Of a stretch of DNA of 64,000 bases, positions 33,501-45,543 are shown piece after piece. This stretch comes from Phyllostachys edulis (lineage: Eukaryota; Streptophyta; Magnoliopsida; Poales; Poaceae): NCBI GenBank assembly GCA_036346405.1, contig CM070548.1:69287739-69351738 (forward strand), given 5' to 3'. Position 1 is the first letter of the stretch. Each line of letters starts with the position of its first letter. The notes under the pieces were generated by a model. That model ran no database searches, was not told the origin of the DNA, and worked only from the letters and a program-made list of their open reading frames with translations. The position numbers were made by a program, and so were the translations under genes.

Positions 33501-36500
33501 CAGCGTGCACGACCACGCGAATCTCGGTAGTAGATCCGAAATGGGCCGGTGGGGTTGATGGTCAACGTTCCGGCGATCTAGATCGTTGGATCTAGATCGG
33601 ACGGTGAAGGTTCAATGGTCCGAACGTCACCCAGATCCGGGCCGTTGATCTAAAATCCAACGGTCCACCGTGATTGAAGTTCAAAGCGCACGCACACAGT
33701 AAAGAAGGCCCACTATTAGTGACTAACAAGACACCCACAGCGGTTTTAATGCGCACAGTGGGGGGTTTAATGCGCGCGGGAGGGTTATTAAAGGCGCAGG
33801 CCCACTGTTCAGCGACAGGAAAAAGGCCGGCTTAAGACATCATTAATTACTAACCGTTTATTACCACTGATTAATACCAATTAGCACTTAATGAACAAGA
33901 TTTGTCTTAAACGGCCACGGCACAGTGCCACGTTCGTCCGACAACAGACCCGCCGCGGTCGAGCTTCGTCATGGCGACTCGATCCTGGCGTCGCGAGCTA
34001 AAACCCAAAATGGGTTAAATAATAACGACGCGCGCCCAATGGTGGCAACCTCGGCAATGGCGGGCCGAAGCAGCCGTGCCGGAGGGAGAAGCGGCGGTGC
34101 AAACACGGCGAAATGACAAACGACAAAAAGCTCGCCCATGATTCGAGAAGCGGGTGCGAGCATCTAGGGACTACTAGAATGCTACTGAGCACGGAGGAGG
34201 TCAAGGGTGGCGGAGAAGCTCTGGCGGCGGAGGACCTTGCAGGCGCCGAAGAAGACAACGCGGGGAAGATGCTCTGAGCAAAAATTACAACACCGGGTCA
34301 TCAATAGAGCTTCAACATAGCCCATGGATGGTCCATGAGCAAGCAATTGAAAAGCTCGGGACTTACCGGCGATGGAGAAGAAAGGGGGTGCTCACGGCCG
34401 CAAGGATCTAAACTTCAAATTCAAGCGCTCTGTGAGAAGCAAGCTAAAATTAAGTTAGGGTTTTGACCACGAGATGAGAGACACAAGTGAAGCAAAGAGA
34501 AAAGAAAAAAGCCACTGGGACCTTTGTCTTCACCAAGAGCTCGAGGTGCAACAATGGCGACCAAGGTGCTTTGGGGTGACTTGAGCTCAATAAAGCGAGA
34601 GCAAGTGGAGAGAGTGTTTAAAGGAAGCCAAGGAGGAACAAGGGGCTTAAATAGCCAGAGGAGCAAGGCATTGAGCTAGGGCAAACACCCACGATGAGCT
34701 CGGCCAAGGACGCGGAGGGGATGGGGACAGCTCTGTACACGACTTTGGGGCCGAAAGCACTGGCAAGCATTAATTAGTAGCAGCAAAGAGCTATTGAGAG
34801 TGACAAAGGCGCTCTCTCCCTCTTTGCTCACGCCATGGCGTCTTGGCGAAGAAAGGGCGACCATGTTCAAAGGCCCCACCGACGAGAGAGCGGAGCAAGC
34901 GGCTCGGGCTAAAGGAATGGAGCAGGTTGAGCCGCACCCACTGGTCTGAGACCCACACCACGCGGCTAGATTAAAAGCGGGCGGACGAGATTGAAACAAT
35001 CTGGGCGGCCGATTAAGATGGATGGCCAAGATAGAGAGGGATGGGGTGGTCGAGCGGCACAATCCATCTGGAGCATTAGATGCGAGATCTAGCAATTTGG
35101 ACAAGCACTGCGCCAAAGTGGTTGAACCGATGCGTTAAGTTGACTAAATTTGGACCAAGTGGCGCGATCGGTTTAAAACGACCGGGCGCGAAAATGCTGT
35201 TGTGGCGTTGGATTAGAATCAACGGTGAAAACAGCGTCGTTAGAAAGAAATGAGCCACGCAGAAAGCACCGCGACGTTGGAGCCGATCAACGGTGAGGAA
35301 GCGCTGACGGAAGGCTCGGTTGGTTGGGATGTGGTTGGGTTCAACCAACTTGAAAGTGGCTCGGACCCAACCAGCTTTGACTAGGGTTTGACTGGGGTTT
35401 GAAATAGAAGCTGAAAACTTTGGAGAATGATTAGAGATAGCAAACTAACTCCAAAAATTATGAAATTTTTCAGATGTGTCACACAGCTTCCCTAGAACCA
35501 AGGAAAATATTTCCATGGGTTGACACAAGATTTTTAATAGGGAGGTTATGACTTTAGTCAATTGGGGATTTTAGTTTTTGATTTCCCATAATTCCTTGAC
35601 AAGAATTACATAAAAGTTCAAAAACTTCAAGATGCAAGAAAAGTTTTAATTTCTACTCATTTTCTTACATTTGAAACACACACCCATATTTGGGATGTTA
35701 CAAAGGCACTGTAGCAGAATAGTGGGAGAACTACTACGCTGCCTATGCAAACCATCAGAACATTACTTGGACCGAATTTTTAGAACCTTTTCGCGAGTCT
35801 CATATTCCCGATGGAAAGGTAGAAATGAAGAAGAATGAGTTTCGTGAGCTGAAACAAGAGAACCAGTCAGTGAGTGAATACCTCAACAAATTCACTCAAC
35901 TCTCACGCTATGCTCAAGAGGACGTTGCCTGTGATGCTGTCGAAGCATTTTAGCGAGGACTCAACCCTAACAAAGGTTCAAGTCGTTGGCAACGACTATG
36001 CAAATTTCCAGCAATTAGTAAACAAGGCTATGCTCATAGAAGAGTCACGTTGCGAACTTGCAGAATCTCATAAGAGGAAGATGATGCAGCATGGTGCACA
36101 ACAAGGTCATCTGCAGAGAGCCAGAATGACTGCACAACATCCTGCCCGCTTTGCCCCTCCTGCTACATTCAGGGGCCCTGCAACAGCCCCTCGCCCAGCT
36201 ACTCCAAGTTTCCGCAGCCCCGGCAACAACAACAACACCAACAACCAGCAGCCAAGAAACAACACTTACACCGCAGGCATCACCTGTTTCAACTGTCAAC
36301 AATTGGGTCACTATGCTAGCAATTATCCCCTGAAGCAAGGTCCATCACCTATCAAATCCAACTCGGGAGCTACTCCGACCAGAACCCCCATGCCAGGACT
36401 AGGACGTGGAGCACCTCAGACTCCAGCTACACCAGTCAAGACCCCTCAGCCTTTTGGGAGAGGCCGTGTGAATCATGTCACCGTGGCGGAAGCCCAGACA

Positions 36501-36613
36501 GCCTCGAACGTCGTGCTAGGTAAGTTCCTAGTAAATTCAGCACCTGCTACAGTTTTGTTTGATTCTGGAGCTACACATTCGTTTGTTTCTCGGATTTTTG
36601 CTACAAAGCCTTA
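30547..36613 (+). pseudogene. gag: gypsy gag, split by a nested LTR
   Basis: The first piece (30547-30694) gives LAEFMRTHPPTFSS ending at EPL. The second (35703-36613) resumes at about WENYYAAYANHQNITWTEF, so some 30-40 residues of the usual sequence between them are gone. It continues with FRESHIPDGKVEMKKNEFRE and SVSEYLNKFTQLSRYA, the retrotransposon gag core, then a CFNCQQLGHYASNYP knuckle (about 36285-36330), where the last Cys of CCHC is Tyr. Stops at about 35721 (Trp position) and 35952 (Gln position) truncate it. The protease motif VLFDSGATHSFVS (about 36554-36592) is intact. Confidence 0.8.
30695..35702 (-). mobile_element. very long minus-strand gypsy-type LTR (~5.0 kb) nested in gag
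   Basis: The minus strand begins TGTAACATCCCAAATATGGG at 35702, the TGTAACATCCC start of many grass gypsy LTRs, and plausibly ends ...TCTGTGATCCA at 30695. No gag-pol genes occur inside. It shares the TGCAGGGTATAAACTATTCG block (around 31610-31590) with the other gypsy LTRs here. A 29-bp tandem duplication lies at 31925-31982. The flanks do not form a direct 5-bp duplication (GCCTT on the left, AAGGC on the right), so the insertion site was altered. It could instead be an LTR plus adjoining untranslated sequence. Confidence 0.55.
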
Positions 36614-36614
36614 G

Positions 36615-39600
36615 TTGGAGGTTTCGACTCTTAAAATTGCTTTGTTGGTTCAATCTCTTGGTTCAGAGTTAAGTACGAACCAAGGTTGCCAAAAGGTAAA
36701 AATAACCATAGAAGGGGTGGAGTTTGAAGCCAACCTCATAATCATTGACACCGAGTCCCTAGATGTGATCTTGGGTATGGATTGGCTTACTAATCACCAA
36801 GCAATTTTAGATTGTGGTGGTAGAAGAATCACTTTGGTTGATCCAGCTAGAACCAAGGTAAAATTTGAAGCCTCCGCAGAAAAGCATGATGGAGCCTTAG
36901 TCTGCAATGTTAGTGCTATATCTTTGGAAGGTGTGCCAGTGGTCAGAGAATTTCTAGATGTCTTTCCGGATGAGTTACCTGGGATGCCTCCGGACAGGGA
37001 CCTCGAGTTTGTCATCAATCTAGTTCCAAGAACTACACCTATTTCCAAGAGGCCCTACCGTTTGCCGGCTGATGACCTAGTTGAGCTGAAGAAGCAGATT
37101 GAAGAAATGCAAGATAAAGAATTTATCCGACCAAGTTCCTCACCCTAGGGAGCCCCAGTGATCTTTGTCCCTAAGAAAGATGGTACCCAGCGGATGTGTG
37201 TGGACTATCATTTACTCAATGAAGTCACCATCAAGAACAAGTATCCCCTGCCTAAGATTGACGATTTGTTTGACCAGTTAAAAGGAGCTGGAGTGTTCTC
37301 CAAGATAGATTTAAGGTCAGGATACCACCAGTTGAAGATTCGCCAAAAAGATATTCCCAAGACAGTTTTCTCAACCCGATATGGACTTTATGAGTGTACG
37401 GTCATGTCTTTTGGATTGACCAATGCCCCGGCTTACTTTATGAACTTGATGAATAAAGTATTCATGGAGTATCTAGATAAGTTTGTCATTGTCTTTATCG
37501 ACAATATTCTAGTATACTCTAAAAGTGAATAAGAGCATGAAGAGCACCTTCACTTAGCCTTGAATAAGCTTAGAGATCATCAACTCTACACTAAATTCAA
37601 CAAGTGTGAGTTTTGGATGAAGTAAGTTACCTTTTTGGGACACGTCATGTTTGCAGAAGGAGTTGATGTCAACCCCAGCAAAGTCAAGGATGTGCTCAAC
37701 TGGGAGTCACCCAAGTTAGTACCTCAGATCAGAAGTTTCCTTGGTATGGCAGGTTACTACCGCCGATTCATAGAAGGTTTCTCGAGAATAGCAAGACCCC
37801 TTACCCAATTGCTGAAGAAGGAAAAGAAATTTGCTTGGACGCCAGAATGTGAGTAGAGTTTTCAAGAATTAAAGGAGCGTTTGACCACCGCCCCAGTACT
37901 GATTTTGCAAGAAAGGAAGGTAGTAGCGTATGCTTCACGCTAGTTGAAGCCTCATGAAGCCAATTACCCCACTCATGACTTAGAATTGGCTGTCGTAGTG
38001 CATGCTCTGAAGATATGGCGTCGTTACCTCATTGGTAATCGCTGCAAAGTTTACACAGACCATAAGAGCTTGAAGTACATTTTCACTCAAGCTGATCTTA
38101 ATATGAGGCAAAGAAGATGGTTGAAATTGATCAAGGATTACAACATGGGAATTCATTATCACCCAGGCAAATCAAATGTTGTAGCAGATGCTTTAAGTAG
38201 AAATGTCTATTGCAATACTCTAATGATCAAGGAAAGTCAGCCAGCACTGCACGAAGAATTTCAAAAGCTCAAGCTCGAGTTAGTTGAAGAAGGTTACTTA
38301 GCTGCTCTAGAAGTTCAGCCAACTCTTCAAGATCAGATCAAGAAAGCTCAGGAAGAAGATGCAGATATCAAGGAGATCAAGAGGAACATGAAGAAGGGTA
38401 AATCCCAAAGATTTTCGAAAGATGAGCAAAGCATCATATGGTTCGATAAGCGTATCTGTGTACCGGATCAGAAGGAACTTAAACAGTTAATACTCAAGGA
38501 AGCGCACGAAACTTTGTATTCCATTCACCCCGGAAGCACAAAAATATATCAAGATCTCAAGGAAATGTATTGGTGGCCTAGCATGAAACGTGAGATTGTA
38601 GAATTTGTAGCTCAGTGTGACACTTGCCAACGGGTTAAAGTCGTGCATCAGAGGCCTGCTGGACTCTTGCAACCTTTGAACGTACCTGAATGGAAATGAG
38701 AAGAAATTGGCATGGACTTTATCACCAGACTGCCAAGAACCAAAGCTGGTTATGATTATATCTGGGTAATTGTAGATCGCCTAACAAAAGTAGCTCACTT
38801 TATCCCAGTCAAGACTACCTACTCAGGAGACCGACTTGCAGAATTGTACATGGCAAGGATAGTATGTCAGCATGGAATACCAAAGAAGATCGTGTCAGAT
38901 CGGGGATCTCAATTCACCTCAAGGTTACGGCGAGATCTTTGCGAGTGTCATGGGCACTAATCTGAATTTCAGTACAGCCTACCATCCTCAGACAGATGGT
39001 CAAACAGAAAGGGTAAATCAAATCCTAGAGGATATTTTGAGAGTCTGTGCTCTAGAGAACCAGACCAGCTAGGATCAAATGCTACCTTATGCGGAGTTTT
39101 CATACAACAGCAGTCATCAATCAAGTTTGCAAATGTCCCCGTTTGAAGCCCTTTACGGAAGAAAGTGCAGAACACCTTTATATTGGATTGAATCAAGCGA
39201 AGGGCAAGTGCTTGGACCAGATATCCTGAAGAAGGCCGAAGATAAAGTTAGGTCAATCAGAGAAAAGCTAAAAACAGCACAGACCCGACAGAAAAGTTAT
39301 GCTGATAACTGTCGCCGGGATTTAGCCTTTGCACCTGGGGATCATGTACTTGAAGGTCTCACCTCTCAAAGGAATGCGCCGCTTTCGAGTAAGCGGGAAG
39401 CTCACACCAAGATACATCGGATCCTTTCCAGTCTCAACCAGAAGAGGAGAAGTTGCTTACAAGTTAGAGCTCCCACCTCAGCTATTAGGAGTGCATGATG
39501 TCTTTCATGTGTCTCAATTAAAGAAGTGTCTGCGTGTGCCAAAAGAGCAGATGCCGTCAGAAGCAGCTGACCTGTAAGAAGATCTAACCTACAAGGAGCA

Positions 39601-39783
39601 ACCCATCAAGATCTTGGAAGTGTCCGAGCGTGTGAAAAGAAGCAAGATCCTCCGTTTCTGCAAAGTCCAGTGGAGCAATCACACCGAAGAAGAAGCCACC
39701 TGAGAGCGTGAAGAAGATCTGAAGGCCAAGTTTTCCCACCTATTCTCTAATCAGCCTGAATCTCGGGGTCGAGATTCCCATTA
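36615..39783 (+). pseudogene. pol: gypsy pol (RT-RNH-IN-chromodomain), many nonsense changes
   Basis: The protease tail has DVILGMDWL. RT contains DVFPDELPGMPP, VDYHLLNEVTIKNKYPLP, FSKIDLRSGYHQ and VIVFIDNILVYS; the catalytic second Asp of the usual F/Y-x-DD is Asn (D-N, about 37500). RNase H includes YTDHKSLKYIFTQ. Integrase has the HPGSTKIYQDLKEMYWWP zinc region, DFITRLPRTKAGYD and FSTAYHPQTDGQTERVNQ, with a frameshift near 38920. The end, IKILEVSERVKRSKILRF and VQWSNHTEEEA, is a Tekay-type chromodomain. Stops at 37146, 37530, 37624, 37855, 37941, 38697, 39070 and about 39700 mostly replace Trp or Gln. Confidence 0.85.
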
Positions 39784-39796
39784 AGGGGTATAGGTT

Positions 39797-40395
39797 TGTA
39801 ACATCCCTATTTTCTGGGCTTTTTGAAAATTTTGAAAACTTTAAAAATTAACCATTTGGTTTTATTAATTCGCCAAAGCTTAATTTGTAATTTAGAATTT
39901 TAAAAGCAATTTAATTTCAATTAATTAAAACTTCAACTAATTCAAGTTGGTTTAATTGAGTTTTCTGGATCTTAATTGGATTTAAAAAAACAAAAGTGTT
40001 ATTTTAAAGCCTTTTCTTGGTTTTGTTGGTTTTTAAAAGAGGTTTTCCCTTTGTCCCTAAGTTAAAAATAATTAATTACGAAAATTAAAAGAAAAAGTTA
40101 AGCTAAAAAAAATTTATCAAGTTCTAAATAATTCAAGAGATTTCTGTGTATTTTTCTTGAATTTTTGGATGGCTCTAGCTATTTTCTAAAAATGCTTTTC
40201 TATTTCTGGTATTTTATTTAATCAAAATCCTTAAAAATTCTTTCCTATTCATCTTGGGCCGAATTTCTTGACCCATTTCTATCGCCACAAGAACCCACCT
40301 CGTGGCCCACTTCCACGCTTGTCGTCGCCCCCTCCATCGGACACCGTCTGATTTTGATCGGACGGCTCGCATCCCCGCACCGTTTCCCCGTTCTG

Positions 40396-40450
<55 letters not shown>

Positions 40451-43037
40451 CCTGCGGGCCTGCCCTGTCAGCCACCACCGCCTCCAGGTCGTCTCCTTCC
40501 TCGGGTCATCTGCGACTGCCCATGTCCATGTGGCGTCAGCCATTGCTGCGTTCTTGGCCAGCGCTCGCCTCCGTCGCTCGCATTCAATGCGTGACGACCT
40601 CCTTTCTTGCCGCCACCCACTCCACCTCCCATACCCTACTCTGCCCATTGTGCGCCCATGCCAAAGCTCCGCCATGGCCGCCAAGACACGCCACCGCCCA
40701 TCTCGCCCTCTGGCCTCACCCGCGCCTATTTAAGGTGAGCACCGCGAAGCTCTCCCTCTCCTCTCTCTTTCCCCTCACCTCGCGCCCCCTCTCTCTCTCC
40801 AAGCTCACCGAATTTTGCAATTCAACCGCCGTCGCCGAGCTTCACTCCGCCGCACCCGCCGCTGCCGTCGAGCCTCCTCCTACGCCGTCGACCTCGCCGC
40901 TGGCACCGCCTCATCATGGCCTTTGGTCTTGCGCTCTCGCTCCACCCGAGGCCACCGGAACCCGCCGCCTCCTCATGCGCCTTCGTCTTCGCCGGCCTCC
41001 TTGCCTTCGCATCCTTGAAACCACGCGCACCGCCGCCACGTTCTCCTCTCCTCGTTGCCTCCTCGCATCGAGCTCGCGCCCTGTGAAGCGCCGGCCAAGC
41101 CGCCGACGATGGTGCCACCGCCACCCCTGACACAGCGCCACGTCAAAGCCACTTGGGCACCACCTCGACCTACGGCGGCGTGGCAGCATGGCGGTATCAC
41201 GCACGCGTGGCCGACCTGCATCTTGCGAGCCCCACTCATTAGCGGCTCAAGGATTTTTTGGAATTAAAAATAAATCCAGAAATTCCGAAAATCCAATTCT
41301 TTTGTCATTTTATGCAATTTCAAACTTCCGAAGGCCATAACTTCCTCATTCGTACTCCGATTCGAGTTATTCAAATTTCTAAATTCATCTAAATTCCTTA
41401 TCTTCCTATTAGTATTTATTTGGATTTTATTTGTAGTTGTTTTATTTATTTAGCTTGTTTCGCACGTATAGATTCCGGTGTTTTGGACGAATTCGTGGAC
41501 CCGACGACCGAAGCATCTCTACTCTTCAATGAAGGCAAGTCATAGACCTTTGATCATGTTGAACCCAATTTATAAAAGTATATTGTTTGATATAAACATG
41601 CATGGCTAATTGTATAAAAATGGTTTCGGGAGTACTTAATTACCTAATTGCCATTATGCCCCCTTGATAAATTGAGAATGACATGTATCCTTGAATGACA
41701 TAATTCCTTGGACACCTTAGGATGGTTAATTAATAGTTGGACATTATTGTAACACCAACATGGGTATCGTATTATGCTTAGCCAATGCTTTAGTTATACG
41801 ATAGATTCACGATCACATACTCAAAGAATGATGGAATTTGACTAAAGGAAATATGGAACTCTGGCGGAGCCACTTTTGATAAAAGATGTTGTGCCATGAC
41901 TAGGGTGGTCATTTGGCCGGGTTGAACCCAAATGATTTATACTCAGGCGAGTGATCGTGCAGTAAAGGGAATGATTTTGGGATGAGGTTGCCTCGCCTGA
42001 GTAACCACTAAGGACTTAACTTTGTGCACCATTGATCTGGGCCTTACCGTGCAACCACAAGTTCATTTATGGGGTGGACCTGGCCAATTAATTAGCAATA
42101 TTTTGAGTCGGTTCTGTTTTGGATGTTGAATTGGCGCAAGAGGGGGTCAGATCGAGGCGAAACCTTAGCGAGCAGAACCGAGTCAAAATAGAGGTTTGTA
42201 AAAGCCTTGTCACGTGCTCTAGACTGCTTACCTAAGGTAGTGAGCGGTGGCATAAATATATACCGAACAAACTAGAGAACTCATGTCTTATGGGTCAAGC
42301 TGTACAACATCTGCAGAGTGTAAAACTATTCGAATAGCCGTGTCCCCGGTTATGGATAATGCCTGGTGATTTCACACGAGGGGTAGACTTTTATCAAAGA
42401 TGTTGGAATGGGTTGGTCGAATCTAGTAGATGGTTATGGTTGATGGTTGGGAAGTGAACAGGGTGTTCACTAGTTGTTCAAAGAAACTTGATTACTTATG
42501 TATTAATCCTTTAAATTGTACTTTACAATCTACTTATTGTATTTAATGTCGAATATTGCTTTCTACAAAATAGCCATAAAGCTATCCTTGTCAAACCTTG
42601 CATGAATATTACTTGCATACATTTATCTGCGACTTGCTGAGTACATTCAAAGTACTCACGGCTTTATGCCCTCTGGTTGATCATTCGCTGAAGAAGAACC
42701 AGGAAGCACCGAGTTCTACGAAGAAGACTACTCTGAAGACTATGAGAATTAGGTCGCGTCCTCCACTCGATTGCCTGTGGGCATATTGGGTGACCTCCTC
42801 CAGTTGTTTGGTTTCTGCTGCAAGCTTCCTTTTGTCGTTAAGCCCTACGTGGCAAGCGTTGTAAGACTTGACCATAAAGTCCTTTTGCTAAATAATATTA
42901 ATTTGTCTGCTTCATCTTTAGTTTGGTTGTGTGGATATGATTACACCAATGTTGCAACTGTGTGAGCTAGCTACTGATCATGGGACCAGTTCAGAATACA
43001 CAAAGGGTCCTGAGGTTGCATACTTGGGGTCCTGACA
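39797..43037 (+). mobile_element. gypsy 3' LTR (3.24 kb)
   Basis: It starts TGTAACATCCCTATTTTCTG after a purine-rich AAGGGGTATAGGTT and ends GGGGTCCTGACA. A TATTTAA box near 40727 followed by a CT-rich leader marks the probable promoter. A (CT)23 microsatellite lies upstream at 40399-40444. The 3' part, from about 42165, matches the fragment at 1-865. GC-rich open frames at 40300-41250 are untranslated-leader sequence, not genes. Confidence 0.85.
40399..40444 (+). repeat. (CT)23 microsatellite in LTR
   Basis: An uninterrupted CT run of about 46 bases lies some 280 bases upstream of the TATA-like box of the gypsy LTR. Long CT tracts near plant promoters can bind GAGA-type factors; here it may simply be slippage. 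Confidence 0.95.
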
Positions 43038-43612
43038 AAAGGCCAAAACGGGCCATGCAAATCAGACCGGCCGGCCAAGCCGAAAAAAAGAAAAAAAAAA
43101 GGGGGAAAAACAAAAGAAATCCTAAAATTTGCAACAAAAAAAAGGCCCTCAAAAATTCTGAAAATTGCGCGGAAAATTTTTCTCAGAATAGAAATTTAGC
43201 GGTTTAGCCCCTGAAAATTGCAGAATTCATCGAAAATTCATTTTCCAGCAGAAAAAGGCCTCGAGAATTCAAATTTTGAATCGGTTTTTGCATTTGAAGC
43301 ATGTTTAACACATTTATTATTATTTCTATGCAATTTATGTATTGTATTTACTGTTTTGATTATCTGTGATTGTTCATGTTACTTTTAATCACTGAAAATA
43401 GCAGTAAATTATAAAAAATGCATAGAAAAACTATGGGATCACGAACCGAGAGTTTGAAAAGTATTATGAGAATTTTGCAACCATTTTATGTAAATTGCCA
43501 GCAATAATCTTATGAGCTTTTTGCATGAATATAGAAATCATTGGCATCACAAACCAGGAGTTCGAAGAACTGACCCAGCATGGCCAGAATTTGTACAAGT
43601 CTTCAACTCTGT
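43038..43612. other. AT-rich unassigned stretch
   Basis: Contains A-rich runs (43080-43145) and no convincing gene or element terminus. Phrases such as ATCACGAACC-AGAGTT (43439) and ATCACAAACCAGGAGTTCGA (43545) repeat loosely, so it may be untranslated sequence of an LTR element. Confidence 0.4.
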
Positions 43613-44428
43613 GATAATGTAATCACGGATGAGCGAGGAGTACAACGTCGAGTTGGGCCGCAAGGGCAAATGGCCACGTTCCACGCAATAATTCGACCCT
43701 GTTCGTCCATATGTCCCATGTATTTCTAATTACCTAAAGGCATGAGCGTACCGTCCTCGATTCGTTAACCTGCATACCATGTAACCCCCTTGTCGGATCA
43801 ACCGTCATGTTGTTATCGTTGCGCCATTTCTCCAAAGTTCTCCACTGTGTATGAATTCCCTGGCACATCGCAATCACTTACCTTCCTACTTATGACTCAT
43901 TGTTACCTCAATCGTCCTCACAAAATTCTTCAGAAATTTACCACACTACAAAAACATACGACGGTCACAAAATGTTTTTGCGAGTCTAACAAATTTTGTA
44001 CCCTTGAGAATCTGCGAAAATCACAAATGGACCAACCAACCTTGTCACTACCCTTTTATTTTTTAAAAAAAACAACCTACAGACAAGATTTGCTAAATGT
44101 ATTACCTACAAAAATTATCATTTATTCTCCCAAAATTATTTCCATCGGATTATTAAAAAATGTTAATATTTTAAATCGCTCAACGGTCCAGCAACATGTG
44201 GACTTGTCGCCCAACCATTGGGCGACTGATACTCGTCGCTCAACCACCGGGTGACTAGTCCATGTGTCGCTAGACTGTTGGGTGACTTGGATCAGTCACC
44301 CACTGGTTGAGCGACTCGACCCAAGTCGCCCAACGGGGGAGCGAGAAAGGATTATTTCTGTAAAATTAAAAAAAAAAGGTAGGTATAATACTGTATTTTG
44401 GAATAAAAAAAGGATTTTTAAAAAAAAT
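43613..44428 (+). mobile_element. PMD-type MULE, 3' end only (copy 2)
   Basis: It begins inside the last exon of the second MULE gene (frame ending in RKGKWPRSTQ, TAA at 43689-43691). It continues collinear with 21159-22216 of copy 1 (shared TCAATCGTCCTCACAAAATT, then ATTTAC/GCACTACAA and CACAAAATGT). It ends in an array of GTCGCCCAACC/GGGCGAC words (44195-44335) and an AT-rich terminus AAAAAAAATC at 44428. Everything 5' of 43613 is gone. Its outer end abuts LINE coding sequence, so it inserted into the LINE at 44429. Confidence 0.75.
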
Positions 44429-45543
44429 CATTCTTTTAATCTTGGGGATGGGAAACAAATCAGATTTTGGAAGGACATTTGGGTTGGACATCGACCTCTT
44501 TATGAACTTTATCTAACTTTGTTTGCGGTAGTTCGAAAGAAACATGCTTTGGTTGCAGATGTTTTAGGAACTAGGCCTTTCACTTTGAGTTTCAGGAGAA
44601 TGATTATTGGCCCAAACTTGCTTGCTTTCAATAATCTAATAGTGAGAATAGGTAATGCTCATCTTACCATGGATAAGGATACGGTTAGATGGAATTTGCA
44701 TAGGAATGGACAATTTTCAGTCAAATCTATGTATATTGTTTTGGGTAACACCAATTGTCGTTTTCGATATCAAAACTTATGGAAAGTTAAAGTACCATTC
44801 AAGATTAAAAAATATTTCTTGTGGTACCTTTGAAGAGGAGTTATTTTGACTAAGGATAATTTATTAAAACAAAACTAGAGAGGTGACACAAATTGTTGTT
44901 TTTGCAATCAAAATGAGACTATACAACATCTATTTTTTAATTGTCGCTTTGCCCGTTTTGCTTGGCGCATAGTCCAAATTGCTTTTAATCTTAACAGACC
45001 TAATACTGTTCAGCATATCTTTGGGAACTGGTTATTAAGTCTTAATTCGGATTTAAAAGCAACTTTTTGGTGAGCGTGGCTGTACTATGCTGGTCTATCT
45101 GGTTATGTCGTAATGATAACGTTTTCGACAAGAAAGTTATTGACCATCCTTTGCAGGTAATATTCAGATGTATCCATTGGATCAACTCTTTGTCGTCTTT
45201 GCATTGCTAAGCAAGGAGGGAGGCCTTAGTAGCTGGGAGCAAAGCTTTGGAGATCATTACAAATGATATCTTCAACAAGAATAGGTGAAAGCTATATAAT
45301 AAGCTTCGAGATGTTTGATGCACTGTTAGGTCATTGTTTACTTTCAGAAGGATATTTACTGTTTACGGCTTTTGTTTTGCCGTTGGTTTATACTTTTGCG
45401 TCGTTTGTTTTGTCGCTTCATTATGGTTTATGGGGCTATGGTTTCGTCTAGTTAAGAATTTTTTGGTACTTGTAATAAACTTTGGGTTGTATTTATCCTC
45501 GGATACAGAGGTCGAAAGAGGTTTTCTCTTTCATTATCTAAAA
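44429..45543 (+). mobile_element. truncated L1 LINE, ORF2 end and 3' tail
   Basis: Directly after the MULE end the frame reads FNLGDGKQIRFWKDIWVGH, FRRMIIGPNLLAFNNLIVR and KVPFKIKKYFLWYL, matching the zf-RVT end of the L1 at 28480-28860 with many differences. A stop at 44831 (TGA, position of Lys/Arg) and later shifts break it. The 3' tail (TTGTAATAAACTTTGGG near 45469) ends ATTATCTAAAAA at about 45543. It lies just downstream of the fimbrin stop codon, in tail-to-tail orientation. Confidence 0.8.

Larger units (their letters stand above)
30547..43037 (+). mobile_element. Ty3-gypsy chromovirus (Tekay-like), 5' LTR missing
   Basis: Gag begins near 30547 (proline run PPPPPPPPPP, then KLAEFMRTHPPTFS). 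It is interrupted at 30695-35702 by a minus-strand LTR and resumes at 35703. Pol (36615-39783) has the gypsy order protease, RT, RNase H, integrase and C-terminal chromodomain. The 3' LTR is 39797-43037. No matching 5' LTR is seen before 30547. Many stops arise at Trp and Gln codons, consistent with C-to-T/G-to-A decay of a long-methylated copy. Confidence 0.85.

Noticed and set aside
40302..41270. Long GC-rich open frames on both strands (up to 258 codons)
   Set aside because: They lie in the leader/promoter part of a gypsy LTR, include a CT microsatellite translated as Leu/Ser repeats, overlap on opposite strands, and show no domain.
44264..44833. A 189-codon frame starting inside the MULE end
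   Set aside because: It is a chance fusion of MULE terminal sequence with LINE ORF2; only the part after 44428 is LINE-coded.
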